DNA of 64,000 nucleotides from Micromonospora violae (GTDB lineage: Bacteria; Actinomycetota; Actinomycetes; Mycobacteriales; Micromonosporaceae): assembly GCF_004217135.1 (NCBI RefSeq), contig NZ_SHKK01000001.1, positions 2,480,001 to 2,544,000 on the forward strand. The letters are read 5' to 3'. A program made the position numbers and the translations under genes. The notes under the pieces are model-generated. The model was given only the letters and a program-made list of their open reading frames with translations, had not been told where the DNA came from and ran no database searches. This document shows, piece by piece, positions 8,361 to 15,939 of this stretch. How positions within the stretch are numbered: the stretch's first letter is position 1; each line of letters starts with the position of its first letter.

Positions 8361-8921
8361 ATGCGCAAGACCACGACTCTCGCTCTGCTCGCCACCGGCC
8401 TCATCGCCCTGGGCTGCGGCTCCGGTGCTGCCGACAAGGCGAGCGACTCCGGCAGCGACAACAAGGCGAGCAGCTCTGCCAACGACAAGGGCGACGCCAA
8501 GGCCGAGGAGAAGCCGGCGAAGACCGCCAAGATCGGGCAGCCGGCCCGGGACGGGAAGTTCGAGTTCACCGTCAAGTCGTCCAAGTGCGGCGTGGCCAAG
8601 ATCGGCAGCGACCTGCTCGGCCAGAAGGCGCAGGGCCAGTTCTGCCTGGTCACGCTCAACGTGAAGAACATCGGCAAGGAAGCGCAGATGTTCGACGGCA
8701 GCAGCCAGAAGGCGTATGCGGCCGACGGCACCGAGTACTCCGCCGACTCCGGCGCCGCGATCTACGCAAACAAGAACGCCGAGACGTTCCTCAACGACAT
8801 CAACCCCGGCAACCAGGTCAACGGCGTCGTCGTCTTCGACATCCCGAAGAACGTGAAGCTCACCAAGCTCGAGCTGCACGACTCGATGTTCTCCGGCGGC
8901 GTCGACGTCGCCCTCGGCTGA
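8361..8921 (+). CDS. Secreted lipoprotein with a DUF4352-like domain
   Basis: The 186-residue protein has a lipoprotein signal (LIALGC, lipidated Cys19), then a low-complexity Ser/Ala/Lys/Asp linker to about residue 58. A beta-rich domain follows with the DUF4352 pattern: DGKFEFTV, then FCLVTLNVKNIGK and a final GVVVFDIPK. DUF4352 domains are immunoglobulin-like extracytoplasmic modules of uncertain function. ATG at 8361 follows a GGAGGA ribosome site and a strong promoter overlapping an inverted repeat. A hairpin terminator follows at 8937. Two cysteines in the domain (Cys75 and Cys95 region) could form a disulphide. Confidence 0.85.
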   Translation: MRKTTTLALLATGLIALGCGSGAADKASDSGSDNKASSSANDKGDAKAEEKPAKTAKIGQPARDGKFEFTVKSSKCGVAKIGSDLLGQKAQGQFCLVTLNVKNIGKEAQMFDGSSQKAYAADGTEYSADSGAAIYANKNAETFLNDINPGNQVNGVVVFDIPKNVKLTKLELHDSMFSGGVDVALG

Positions 8922-8936
8922 CCTCTCCCCCACTGA

Positions 8937-8965
8937 CCGGGGCGGGTCTGGACGATCCGCCCCGG
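8937..8965 (+). terminator. Hairpin terminator after the DUF4352 lipoprotein gene
   Basis: CCGGGGCGG (8937-8945) and CCGCCCCGG (8957-8965) form a perfect 9-bp stem with an 11-base loop, 16 bases after the stop codon. As usual in high-GC actinomycetes there is no T tract. Confidence 0.65.
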
Positions 8966-9003
8966 CCGTTCACAGCCCATCCGTTCACAGAAGGAGCCCG
9001 GCG

Positions 9004-9504
9004 ATGACTGACCTGACCGATCCAGATCCGAACGAGAGCCCCGAGGATCCCAAGTCGACCGCTGGCGCCTCGGCCGGCAGCCCTGAGGGCGACGCCCCCA
9101 GGGCGAGCACAGCGCCGACCGGCAGACGTCGCTACCTGATCGTGGCGTCGGCAGTGGCGATTCTGCTAGCCGCGGCCACGAGCGTCGTCTTCCTGACGCA
9201 GCGCGATTCGCCGTTGGAGGAGGCCCGGCAAACCTGCGGTGCCGGCAGGGACGACTGGGCGATGTTGGGCGACGACGGCAACTCCCTCACCCTGCGCAGC
9301 GTCGGTAAGGAGCGAACCGGCCTGAAGCTGGAGCAGTTGCAGTGCTACTTGACCGAACTGAAAGTGCCCGACGCGGTCATTGCGGAGATCGAAGGCACGC
9401 GCGCGCTGGACGGACGACAGTCCGGTGAGTGGGAGGACATGGGCGCCTCGTGGATCTACCACCCGGATGACGGCCTCCAAATGATCATCACCCTCTCGGA
9501 CTAA
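9004..9504 (+). CDS. Single-pass membrane protein of unknown function
   Basis: The 166-residue protein has a 40-residue acidic, Pro/Ser-rich cytoplasmic start. One transmembrane helix follows (about residues 45-66, YLIVASAVAILLAAATSVVF), then a soluble extracytoplasmic domain of about 100 residues with two cysteines (CGAGRDD and QLQCYLTEL). ATG at 9004 has an AAGGAG ribosome site. Two copies of CCGTTCACAG (8966-8975 and 8981-8990) directly precede it. I do not recognise a family. Its neighbours are two lipoproteins, so it may act with them at the cell surface. Confidence 0.75.
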   Translation: MTDLTDPDPNESPEDPKSTAGASAGSPEGDAPRASTAPTGRRRYLIVASAVAILLAAATSVVFLTQRDSPLEEARQTCGAGRDDWAMLGDDGNSLTLRSVGKERTGLKLEQLQCYLTELKVPDAVIAEIEGTRALDGRQSGEWEDMGASWIYHPDDGLQMIITLSD

Positions 9505-9571
9505 CTCGTTGCTCCTTGTCGCGGTTCGCACTCGGCCGCACCGCTGTCCCTCCCACGCCCTGGAGACGACC

Positions 9572-10477
9572 ATGGCCCTCCCCCACCCGCACGCCACCCT
9601 CCGTTGCTCGGCTGGGAGCGTCCACCCGCGTCGAGCCGTCCGCACCACCGGCGCCCTGCTCACCACCGCCCTACTGACGATGACGCTCACCGGCTGCGGT
9701 GACGAGCAGAGCCCCACCGCCGCGCCGACGACGGCATCTCCAAGCATGTCCGCGTCTGCCAGCGCGTCGCCGTCTGCGACCCCGACGCCGGACCGGGACG
9801 GCGACGGCCTCCCCGACTCCAGCGACACCTACCCCGACGACCCCAAAAACACCCCGCAACAGCCGCCGGTCAGCCTTGAGTGCGACACGGGCAACGACTG
9901 GGATGCACTGCTCACGGTGCGGCCGGGCAAGGACGGCCGGCCGGACTTCAGTGAGGTGTGGGCGGCGAAACCGACGGCCTGCGACGCCCAGGCGGAAATC
10001 TATCCCGTGAGCGACACCGAGAAGGCCGCGCTGAAAACGTCGAAGTATGAGGACGGCGACATCACAACCCTGTACGAGATGTGCGCCGCCGTCGACCCCG
10101 AAGACACCTACCTGGAGGCCGACTTCGCCGCCAGCAGCGAGCAGATCCCGGAAATCAACGCAGCTCTCCTCCTCTGCCCCAGCTACCCGTACGCGAAGAA
10201 GTGGCGCGAGACGGTAAAGCGCGGGCAGGTCGACGTGGACCTGGCCGCCCAGGGTCGAATCTTCGGCGAGGGCACGTTCCGTGTTGGTAAGGAAATCAAG
10301 CCCGGCACGTACGTCACCACGGACGTGGACGGCTGCTATTGGGAGCGGCAGAACAGCTCCGGCGACACCATCGACAACTACTTCACCAACAGCGCCCGCC
10401 GGGTGCAGGTGACCATCCGCTCCTCCGACTACGCCTTCAGCTCTCAGAACTGCGGCGAGTGGCGCCCCGCGCGCTGA
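9572..10477 (+). CDS. Secreted lipoprotein with a calcium-binding thrombospondin-3-like repeat
   Basis: Starting at ATG 9572 behind GGAGACGA, the 301-residue protein has a long n-region and a lipobox ending TLTGC. A Thr/Ser/Ala linker follows, then one acidic repeat DRDGDGLPDSSDTYPDDP matching the calcium-binding thrombospondin type 3 pattern. The C-terminal third contains IKPGTYVTTDVDGCYWER, a pattern common in extracellular domains of secreted actinobacterial proteins. An upstream ATG at 9509 is less likely because the ribosome site and signal peptide fit 9572. Its leader (tggagacgaccat) is nearly repeated ahead of the ATPase gene at 10563. The function is unknown, and the exported location is well supported. 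Confidence 0.8.
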   Translation: MALPHPHATLRCSAGSVHPRRAVRTTGALLTTALLTMTLTGCGDEQSPTAAPTTASPSMSASASASPSATPTPDRDGDGLPDSSDTYPDDPKNTPQQPPVSLECDTGNDWDALLTVRPGKDGRPDFSEVWAAKPTACDAQAEIYPVSDTEKAALKTSKYEDGDITTLYEMCAAVDPEDTYLEADFAASSEQIPEINAALLLCPSYPYAKKWRETVKRGQVDVDLAAQGRIFGEGTFRVGKEIKPGTYVTTDVDGCYWERQNSSGDTIDNYFTNSARRVQVTIRSSDYAFSSQNCGEWRPAR

Positions 10478-10509
10478 ACCGAAGCACCGACATCCACCGC
10501 TCACCCCGG

Positions 10510-10534
10510 GCGGGCCGACGAGCCGTCGGCCCGC
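10510..10534 (+). terminator. Hairpin between the lipoprotein gene and the ATPase gene
   Basis: GCGGGCCGAC (10510-10519) and GTCGGCCCGC (10525-10534) form a perfect 10-bp stem with a 5-base loop, 33 bases after the lipoprotein stop. It separates the exported-protein genes from the ATPase pair. Confidence 0.65.
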
Positions 10535-10562
10535 GGACACCACACGCCTGGAGACGACCATC

Positions 10563-13013
10563 ATGACCCAGCCCGCGCAGACCACCGCTCCGCTGATCGA
10601 GCTGATCTTCGATCGGCTGGCAACTGACGACGTCCCGACCGCAACTGCCGAGTTGGTCCTCGCCGCACTGACCAGCGAGGAGGACCTGACTGCCGCGCTC
10701 GCCGGCGCTCCGACCCGGCTCGACCCCAGCTCCCCCACCGACGACGGTCCGGCGGAGCAGATCTGGTTGAAGTCGGTGACCGTGGCCGGGTTCCGCGGCG
10801 TCGGCCCGGAGCGGACCATCCAGATCGGCCCCGGGCCGGGTTTCACACTGGTCATCGGCCGCAACGGCTCCGGCAAGTCCAGCTTCGCCGAGGCCGCCGA
10901 ACTCGCCCTCACCGGGGACAGCGCCCGGTGGGCGGACAAGACCAGCGTCTGGCGTACGGGGTGGCGCAACCTGCACAACCCGGACCCGTGCTGGGTCGAC
11001 GTGGAGCTGCGCGTCGACGGGGTGGCCGCGCCGACCCGGGTGCACCGCGCCTGGCCGGCCGGGGCTGAACTGGCTGACGCCGAGGTGACCGTCACCAGCG
11101 CCGGGGGTCGGCACAGCGGCCTGTCCGACCTGGGTCTGGCCCGCCCGTTGGAGCTGTACCGGCCGTTCCTCACCGCCGCCGAGCTGGGCAAGCTCGCCGC
11201 CGGGACGCAGAGTCAGCTCTTCGACGCACTCTTTGCGATCCTCGGCCTGGACGCGCTCAGCGACGCCGACCAGCGTCTGCTGCGCGCCGCCCGGCCGCAC
11301 GACACCACCATCAAGGAGGTACGCGCACAGCGCACCACCCTGGTCGCCACGCTGGGCGGAATCGCCGACGACCGGGCCCGGCGGACCGCCGCGCTGCTGC
11401 GCGGCCGGGGCGCGGTCGACCTCGGCGCGGTGACGGCGATCCTCGACGAGCCGGACGACGCGACGACCGACCGGGAGGTGCTGCTCTGCCGGGAACTCGT
11501 CGCCCTCGCCCCGCCGCCGGTCGACGAGGTGACCCGGCTGGCCGGTCAGCTGCGGGACGCGGCGATTGAGGCGGTGCGCTACGACGGTGGTCGGTCCCGC
11601 GCCGCGCTGCGCAGCGCCGAGCTGCTCCGTCTCGCCCTCGAACACCACGAGGACGAGGGCGACGGGTCGTGCCCGGTCTGCGCCACCGGCACCCTCGACG
11701 GTGGCTGGCGCGCCGCCGCCGCACAGTCGCTCACTGACCTGCGGCAGCGCAGCGTCGCCGCCCAGGCTGCGACGAACCGGCTCACCGCTCTGCTGCGGCA
11801 GACGCACCACCTGATCGACGACCTCAGCGTGCCCGAGGGCCCCGGGTCGGAGCCGACGGTCGAGGCGCTGAGTGACGCCGTTGCGGCGCTGCGGCGCGTA
11901 CCCGGAGAACCGGCCGAGCTGGCCGACCACCTGGCGGCGCGGTACCCGGCGGTGGTGGCCGCGGCGGACGCGGCCCGCGCGTACGCCGAGGGGTTCCTGC
12001 GGCAGCGCGACACCGGTTGGCGGGCGGCGGCGGCCGACGTGCGCGCGTGGGTGGCCACCGCCGGCGGGCTGCCGGCGCGGGAGGCGACCCTGGCCCGGTT
12101 GAAGGCCGCGCGAGCCTGGTTGAAGGACGCCGGTGCGCAGATCCGCAACGAGCGGGTCGCGCCGTTCGCTGAGCACTCGCAGCGGATCTGGGCGCAGCTA
12201 CGGCAGGAGAGCAACGTCGAGCTGGGGTCGATGACGTTGGAGGGCACGAACACCCGGCGGCGGGTGGTCTTCCCGGTCAGCGTGGACGGCGCCGACAACG
12301 GCACGGCGCTGGGCGTGATGAGTCAGGGTGAGATGCAGGCGCTCGGGCTGGCGACGTTCCTGCCCCGCAGCTGCGCTGCGGAGAGCCCGTTCCGGTTCAT
12401 CGTGGTCGACGACCCGGTGCAGAGCATGGACCCGTCGAAGGTGGACGGGCTCGCCCGGGTCCTCGCCGAACCTGCCGAGCAGCGGCAGGTGGTCGTCTTC
12501 ACCCACGACACCCGGCTGCCCGATGCGGTCACCCGGCTTGGCCTCGGTGACGCCCGCATCGTCGAGGTGACCCGGGCGGAGAAGTCGGTGGTGACGCTGC
12601 GGCCCGGCTCCGACCCGGTGACCCGCTACCTCGACGACGCGCACGCGTTGGCACGCAACGACGAGATCCCCGCCGAGGTACGCGGGCCGGTGGTCACAGA
12701 GCTGTGCCGCTCGGCGATCGAGGCGTCCTGCCACCGTGCGGTGTGGCGGGCCCGGGTGGCACGGGGCGTCCCGCACAGCGACATCGAGGCGGCCATCGAG
12801 GACGCGTCGCGTCGGGTCGCCACCATCGTCGCCCTCGCGGTGTTCGACGACGCCGAGAAGGGTGGCGACGTGCTCGGCTGGCTGGGCCGCCGGCACGGAC
12901 GACGGGCTGTCAACGCGTACCAGGCGTGCCGGGAAGGTGTGCACGGCGCGTACCTGGCGGACCTGCCCGGACTGGTCGCGGACGCCCGCCTCCTCGCGGC
13001 GGCGCTGTCGTGA
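10563..13013 (+). CDS. SMC/Rad50-like zinc-hook ATPase with an extra C-terminal domain
   Basis: The 816-residue protein is an ABC-type ATPase of the SMC/RecF/Rad50 class. Walker A GRNGSGKS is at 99-106, a zinc-hook CPVC at 370-373 lies between two Ala/Arg/Leu-rich helical arms, the signature-like MSQGEMQALGLA at 586-597, Walker B FIVVDDPVQSMD at 612-623 and the H-loop THD at 647. The arms are short (about 110 residues each). The first 65 residues form a helical extension, and about 130 residues follow the ATPase head (from about 690). GTGA couples it to the small gene downstream. Lamassu-type defence also uses a zinc-hook SMC-like ATPase beside small partners, but the recognisable LmuA effector is absent. 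DNA-end or structure sensing with a toxic or scaffold partner is inference. Confidence 0.85.
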   Translation: MTQPAQTTAPLIELIFDRLATDDVPTATAELVLAALTSEEDLTAALAGAPTRLDPSSPTDDGPAEQIWLKSVTVAGFRGVGPERTIQIGPGPGFTLVIGRNGSGKSSFAEAAELALTGDSARWADKTSVWRTGWRNLHNPDPCWVDVELRVDGVAAPTRVHRAWPAGAELADAEVTVTSAGGRHSGLSDLGLARPLELYRPFLTAAELGKLAAGTQSQLFDALFAILGLDALSDADQRLLRAARPHDTTIKEVRAQRTTLVATLGGIADDRARRTAALLRGRGAVDLGAVTAILDEPDDATTDREVLLCRELVALAPPPVDEVTRLAGQLRDAAIEAVRYDGGRSRAALRSAELLRLALEHHEDEGDGSCPVCATGTLDGGWRAAAAQSLTDLRQRSVAAQAATNRLTALLRQTHHLIDDLSVPEGPGSEPTVEALSDAVAALRRVPGEPAELADHLAARYPAVVAAADAARAYAEGFLRQRDTGWRAAAADVRAWVATAGGLPAREATLARLKAARAWLKDAGAQIRNERVAPFAEHSQRIWAQLRQESNVELGSMTLEGTNTRRRVVFPVSVDGADNGTALGVMSQGEMQALGLATFLPRSCAAESPFRFIVVDDPVQSMDPSKVDGLARVLAEPAEQRQVVVFTHDTRLPDAVTRLGLGDARIVEVTRAEKSVVTLRPGSDPVTRYLDDAHALARNDEIPAEVRGPVVTELCRSAIEASCHRAVWRARVARGVPHSDIEAAIEDASRRVATIVALAVFDDAEKGGDVLGWLGRRHGRRAVNAYQACREGVHGAYLADLPGLVADARLLAAALS

Positions 13014-13471
13014 CCGCGCCGACGCCACAGTGCTGCCTGGCGGCGGCCGATCAACTGCTGCGCGGGGCTGGCCTGCTCGGTGCCGCGGCGGTCACTGCGG
13101 GCTGGTGGCCGCGGGCCTGCGCCTGCCTGATCCGACTCGCCCTCGAAGGAGGCATCGACGCCTACTGGCGGCGGGTAAAGCCGACCGTGGCGGCGTGCCG
13201 GCAGGGCCGCGCGAAGCAGCTGATGCTGCGTGGCCGGCTCGGCCCCGGCACCGAAACCGCCCGCCGGGTGGCGTTCGCCTGGGCGACGCTCTCCACCGCC
13301 ACGCACCACCACTGCTACGAGCTGGCCCCCACGGCGGCGGAGCTGCGACGCCTGCACACCGAAGTGAGCACCCTGCTCGCGCACCTCCAGCCGAGCGCCA
13401 GCACCGGCGACTGGTCCGAGGGATCGCTCTTCTCCTATCGGCCTGGACCCGACCGCGGCCGTCGACTCTGA
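13010..13471 (+). CDS. Small helical partner protein of the zinc-hook ATPase, unknown family
   Basis: The start is taken as GTG 13010, overlapping the ATPase stop (GTGA), giving 153 residues. An upstream in-frame GTG would run inside the ATPase and is rejected. The protein is helical and rich in Arg and Ala. It has CLIRLALEGGIDAYWRR near residue 45, a THHHCYELAPTAAELRRLH segment near 105, and a disordered tail. The order of an Arg/Glu helix with YWR, a spacer, then a H-x-x-Y-x-L-(x)-P segment resembles the C-terminal domain of the ATPase (residues about 705-815). The two may therefore share a fold. His/Arg pairs in such helices can be seen in HEPN RNases, but no canonical R-x4-6-H is present. 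Confidence 0.7.
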   Translation: MTAPTPQCCLAAADQLLRGAGLLGAAAVTAGWWPRACACLIRLALEGGIDAYWRRVKPTVAACRQGRAKQLMLRGRLGPGTETARRVAFAWATLSTATHHHCYELAPTAAELRRLHTEVSTLLAHLQPSASTGDWSEGSLFSYRPGPDRGRRL

Positions 13472-13598
13472 ACGCGCTAGACCTGTTCAGCCACGCGCGG
13501 CTGGACATTACGCGCGAGGAGGTGCCGCTCCGGTTGAGTCGGAGCGCCCGCATTGACACGTATTGTTTGCTCCCGTTGCCGATCATGAAGGATGTGGG

Positions 13599-15203
13599 AT
13601 GGCGCCCAAGGCTGACGGATTTGAGAACGAACTTCCCGTACCCGCTGACGCCCCCGGCACCGCTGCGCCGTCGGACGCTGACCCGGCGGTCAGCCTGGTC
13701 GAGGTCGAGCCGGGAGTGGCCGTACTCTTCGCGGACGAGCTGCCCGTCGGCTTGGATCTGATTCCGTTCGAGATGTTGAGCACGCAGGTCAGCCAAGGCT
13801 TGACCGACAAGCTCGCGGTGGCCTCCGGCATCGCCAATCTGGCGGCACAGGGCGCCCAAGCTGCGACCAACGTGCAAGGGCTGGTGCGTCTGGCGCCCCA
13901 GACTCTGCAGGCGCTCAAGACCGCGCAACCGATGACGTCGGGCGGCTGGAACCTGGGGTCGCTGGTCACGGGCAACGGGAAGATCGCCGCCTCGGTGCGC
14001 TGGGCACCCGTGACGGGTGCGCAGACCGCGTCCATACTGTCCGCTCTCGGGCCGGCCGCCGCGCTCCTAGCCCTGCAGGTGCAGTTGGCGTCGATCTCGC
14101 GTCGTATCGACGAGAACGTCCAACTCACCCGTGACGTTCTTCAGGCGCTACACGAGGATCAGTGGGCGACGCTGGTCGGCCTGCACGAGACGACGATGCG
14201 CGCGGTACGTGAGTCCCGGGCGGCGGGCACGGTCAACGATCACATCTTCGCCTCCATCGCCACCAGGGACGCGGACCTACGCAAACAGCGACTTCTCTTC
14301 CGGTCCTTCGTCCGTGGCCACATCAAGGCACTCGATACTGACGCACAGAGCCGTCGCACCCACATCCAGAAGAACATCGAGCAGATTCTCGCCGACACGC
14401 ACGGCATGCTCATGGCGGAGTGGTCCTGGTATCGCTCGCAGGTGCTGCGCGCCGGTCACATCAGCCGCGACGAGGCGAACGCTGTCGAAAACGAACGACT
14501 GCTGGCCGAGTTGGTCGCCGAGACTCAGCGCGAGCACACAATGGCCATGGACGAAGTGGCGAATCTTCTCGCCGACCTCGAACGTCAGTGCCGCCTGATC
14601 GGCGAACTGCCGGCCGAACTCAGTCTGCCGTTCACCGCCAAGCGTCAGAGCATCCGAGACAGTGTCCGCATGGCCGAGGCGTTGGCCGAGCGGGTGGCGG
14701 CGCTGCGCAACCGCGCTCACACGCAACCCGCACCGCTGGATCCGCCGATCACGGTGTTCAGTGACGCCGTGCCGGACGAGCTGCTGCGGATCCTCCGTTG
14801 GGTCGTGCCCGGCGAGGAACCCTTGCTGGCCATCGCCGATGTCAACCTCGACCGCCTCGTCGGCGACGACGCCTACCTCGGAGTGACACCCGAACGCTTC
14901 TTCATCTCGACGCAGAACGCGGTGCGCAAGCAGGGCACGATCGAGCGCGAGTTCCCGCTATCGGAGATTCGCTACGTACGGTTCCGTGAGCGCGACAAGC
15001 GCGGCCCGGTCCTGGACGTCATCACCACGGACGAGAACATCAGGCTCACCTTCGATGACTGGGCAGGCAAGGGGAAAGGGCTGGACGACGCCTACCGGCT
15101 CGGCAATCTCCTGGCCGCAGCGATGGACCTGCCCGAAAGCGAGCGGCGTACCGACCCGCTGCTGAGCGGCGAGTCCCCGACAAGGGAAGCCATAGCAAAC
15201 TGA
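13599..15203 (+). CDS. Unknown protein with central hydrophobic segment, coiled coil and PH-like C-terminal domain
   Basis: ATG at 13599, preceded by AAGGA, gives 534 residues. The layout is an acidic start, a region with ANLAAQGAQAATNVQGLV, a hydrophobic stretch SILSALGPAAALLALQVQLA (about 155-174), then a long charged helix-rich part (about 175-390). The last 120 residues (VTPERFFISTQNAV then FPLSEIRYVRFRERD) look like a bacterial PH-like domain. It stands alone, 127 bases after the ATPase pair and on the same strand. A hydrophobic centre followed by a coiled coil and a PH-like tail would suit membrane recruitment. I do not recognise a family; a role in the neighbouring defence-type module is speculative. 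Confidence 0.7.
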   Translation: MAPKADGFENELPVPADAPGTAAPSDADPAVSLVEVEPGVAVLFADELPVGLDLIPFEMLSTQVSQGLTDKLAVASGIANLAAQGAQAATNVQGLVRLAPQTLQALKTAQPMTSGGWNLGSLVTGNGKIAASVRWAPVTGAQTASILSALGPAAALLALQVQLASISRRIDENVQLTRDVLQALHEDQWATLVGLHETTMRAVRESRAAGTVNDHIFASIATRDADLRKQRLLFRSFVRGHIKALDTDAQSRRTHIQKNIEQILADTHGMLMAEWSWYRSQVLRAGHISRDEANAVENERLLAELVAETQREHTMAMDEVANLLADLERQCRLIGELPAELSLPFTAKRQSIRDSVRMAEALAERVAALRNRAHTQPAPLDPPITVFSDAVPDELLRILRWVVPGEEPLLAIADVNLDRLVGDDAYLGVTPERFFISTQNAVRKQGTIEREFPLSEIRYVRFRERDKRGPVLDVITTDENIRLTFDDWAGKGKGLDDAYRLGNLLAAAMDLPESERRTDPLLSGESPTREAIAN

Positions 15204-15429
15204 CCCCGGGAGGGCGGGGCGGCGATCGTCGAGGGCTGAGTCAGCGGTCCCGGTGTCAACTCGTCAAGGGACGTCTGGGCGAGCGGGTCAGCGCGACAGG
15301 TCCGGTGGCTTATGGTGATAAACCGGGCGCCCGGTGAGCGGGTGTCCGGTCCGGGCCGTGGGATTCACGCTGTTCAGCCGGAGGGTGGATCGATGACCGA
15401 GTACGCCCGCGACGTCGCCGACTGCTGAG
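15204..15429. other. Intergenic stretch with a possible 11-residue upstream frame
   Basis: This 226-base stretch contains no full gene. At 15393-15428 ATG-TGA encodes MTEYARDVADC behind GGAGGG, ending one base before the ATG of the next gene. It may be a leader peptide or a chance frame. Confidence 0.3.
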
Positions 15430-15906
15430 ATGGACTGGGCCGGATGGGCGTTGTTCGGGTTGGTCGCCACCGCGGCGCTCACCGCGGCGATGATCACCGC
15501 TCAACTGGCCGGTCTCACTCGGCTCGATTTTCCGCTGGTGCTCGGGGCGTTCGTCGCCGAGGATCCCGACCGGGCCCGGGTCTTCGGGTTCTTGCTGCAC
15601 CTCTGCATCGGTCAGGGGTTCGCGCTCGGTTACGCGGCCACGTTCGCGTTGTTGCACCGGGCCACCTGGTGGATCGGGGCGGTGCTCGGGATCGTGCACG
15701 TCGGGCTCGCGCTGACGGTGATTCTGCCGTTGCTTCCGGGTGTGCACCCGCGGATGGCGTCGCAGCGGGCGGGGCCGGCCAGCACGGCGGTGTTGGAGCC
15801 GCCCGGGTTGTTCGCCGTGAACTACGGCATCCAGACTCCCGTGGTCACGGTTGTCGTCCACGTCGTCTACGGGGCGCTTCTCGGGCTGCTCCTCCAACCT
15901 CGGTGA
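15430..15906 (+). CDS. Small four-helix integral membrane protein
   Basis: The 158-residue protein is hydrophobic, with about four membrane segments: residues 4-26, 47-72, 80-103 and 133-156. A conserved-looking polar loop MASQRAGPASTAVLEPPG lies between the third and fourth. The ATG at 15430 follows the short frame at 15393-15428, so initiation may occur by re-initiation from GGAGGG upstream. It precedes the GH15 gene by 33 bases and may be co-transcribed. I do not recognise a named family. Confidence 0.75.
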   Translation: MDWAGWALFGLVATAALTAAMITAQLAGLTRLDFPLVLGAFVAEDPDRARVFGFLLHLCIGQGFALGYAATFALLHRATWWIGAVLGIVHVGLALTVILPLLPGVHPRMASQRAGPASTAVLEPPGLFAVNYGIQTPVVTVVVHVVYGALLGLLLQPR

Positions 15907-15939
15907 CCCGCCCCCGCCTGCGGCCGAGGAGCGATCTGA

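Noticed and set aside
10563..13471. Full Lamassu system
   Set aside because: Only the SMC-like ATPase resembles LmuB; no LmuA-type nuclease or hydrolase effector is present, so the name is not justified.
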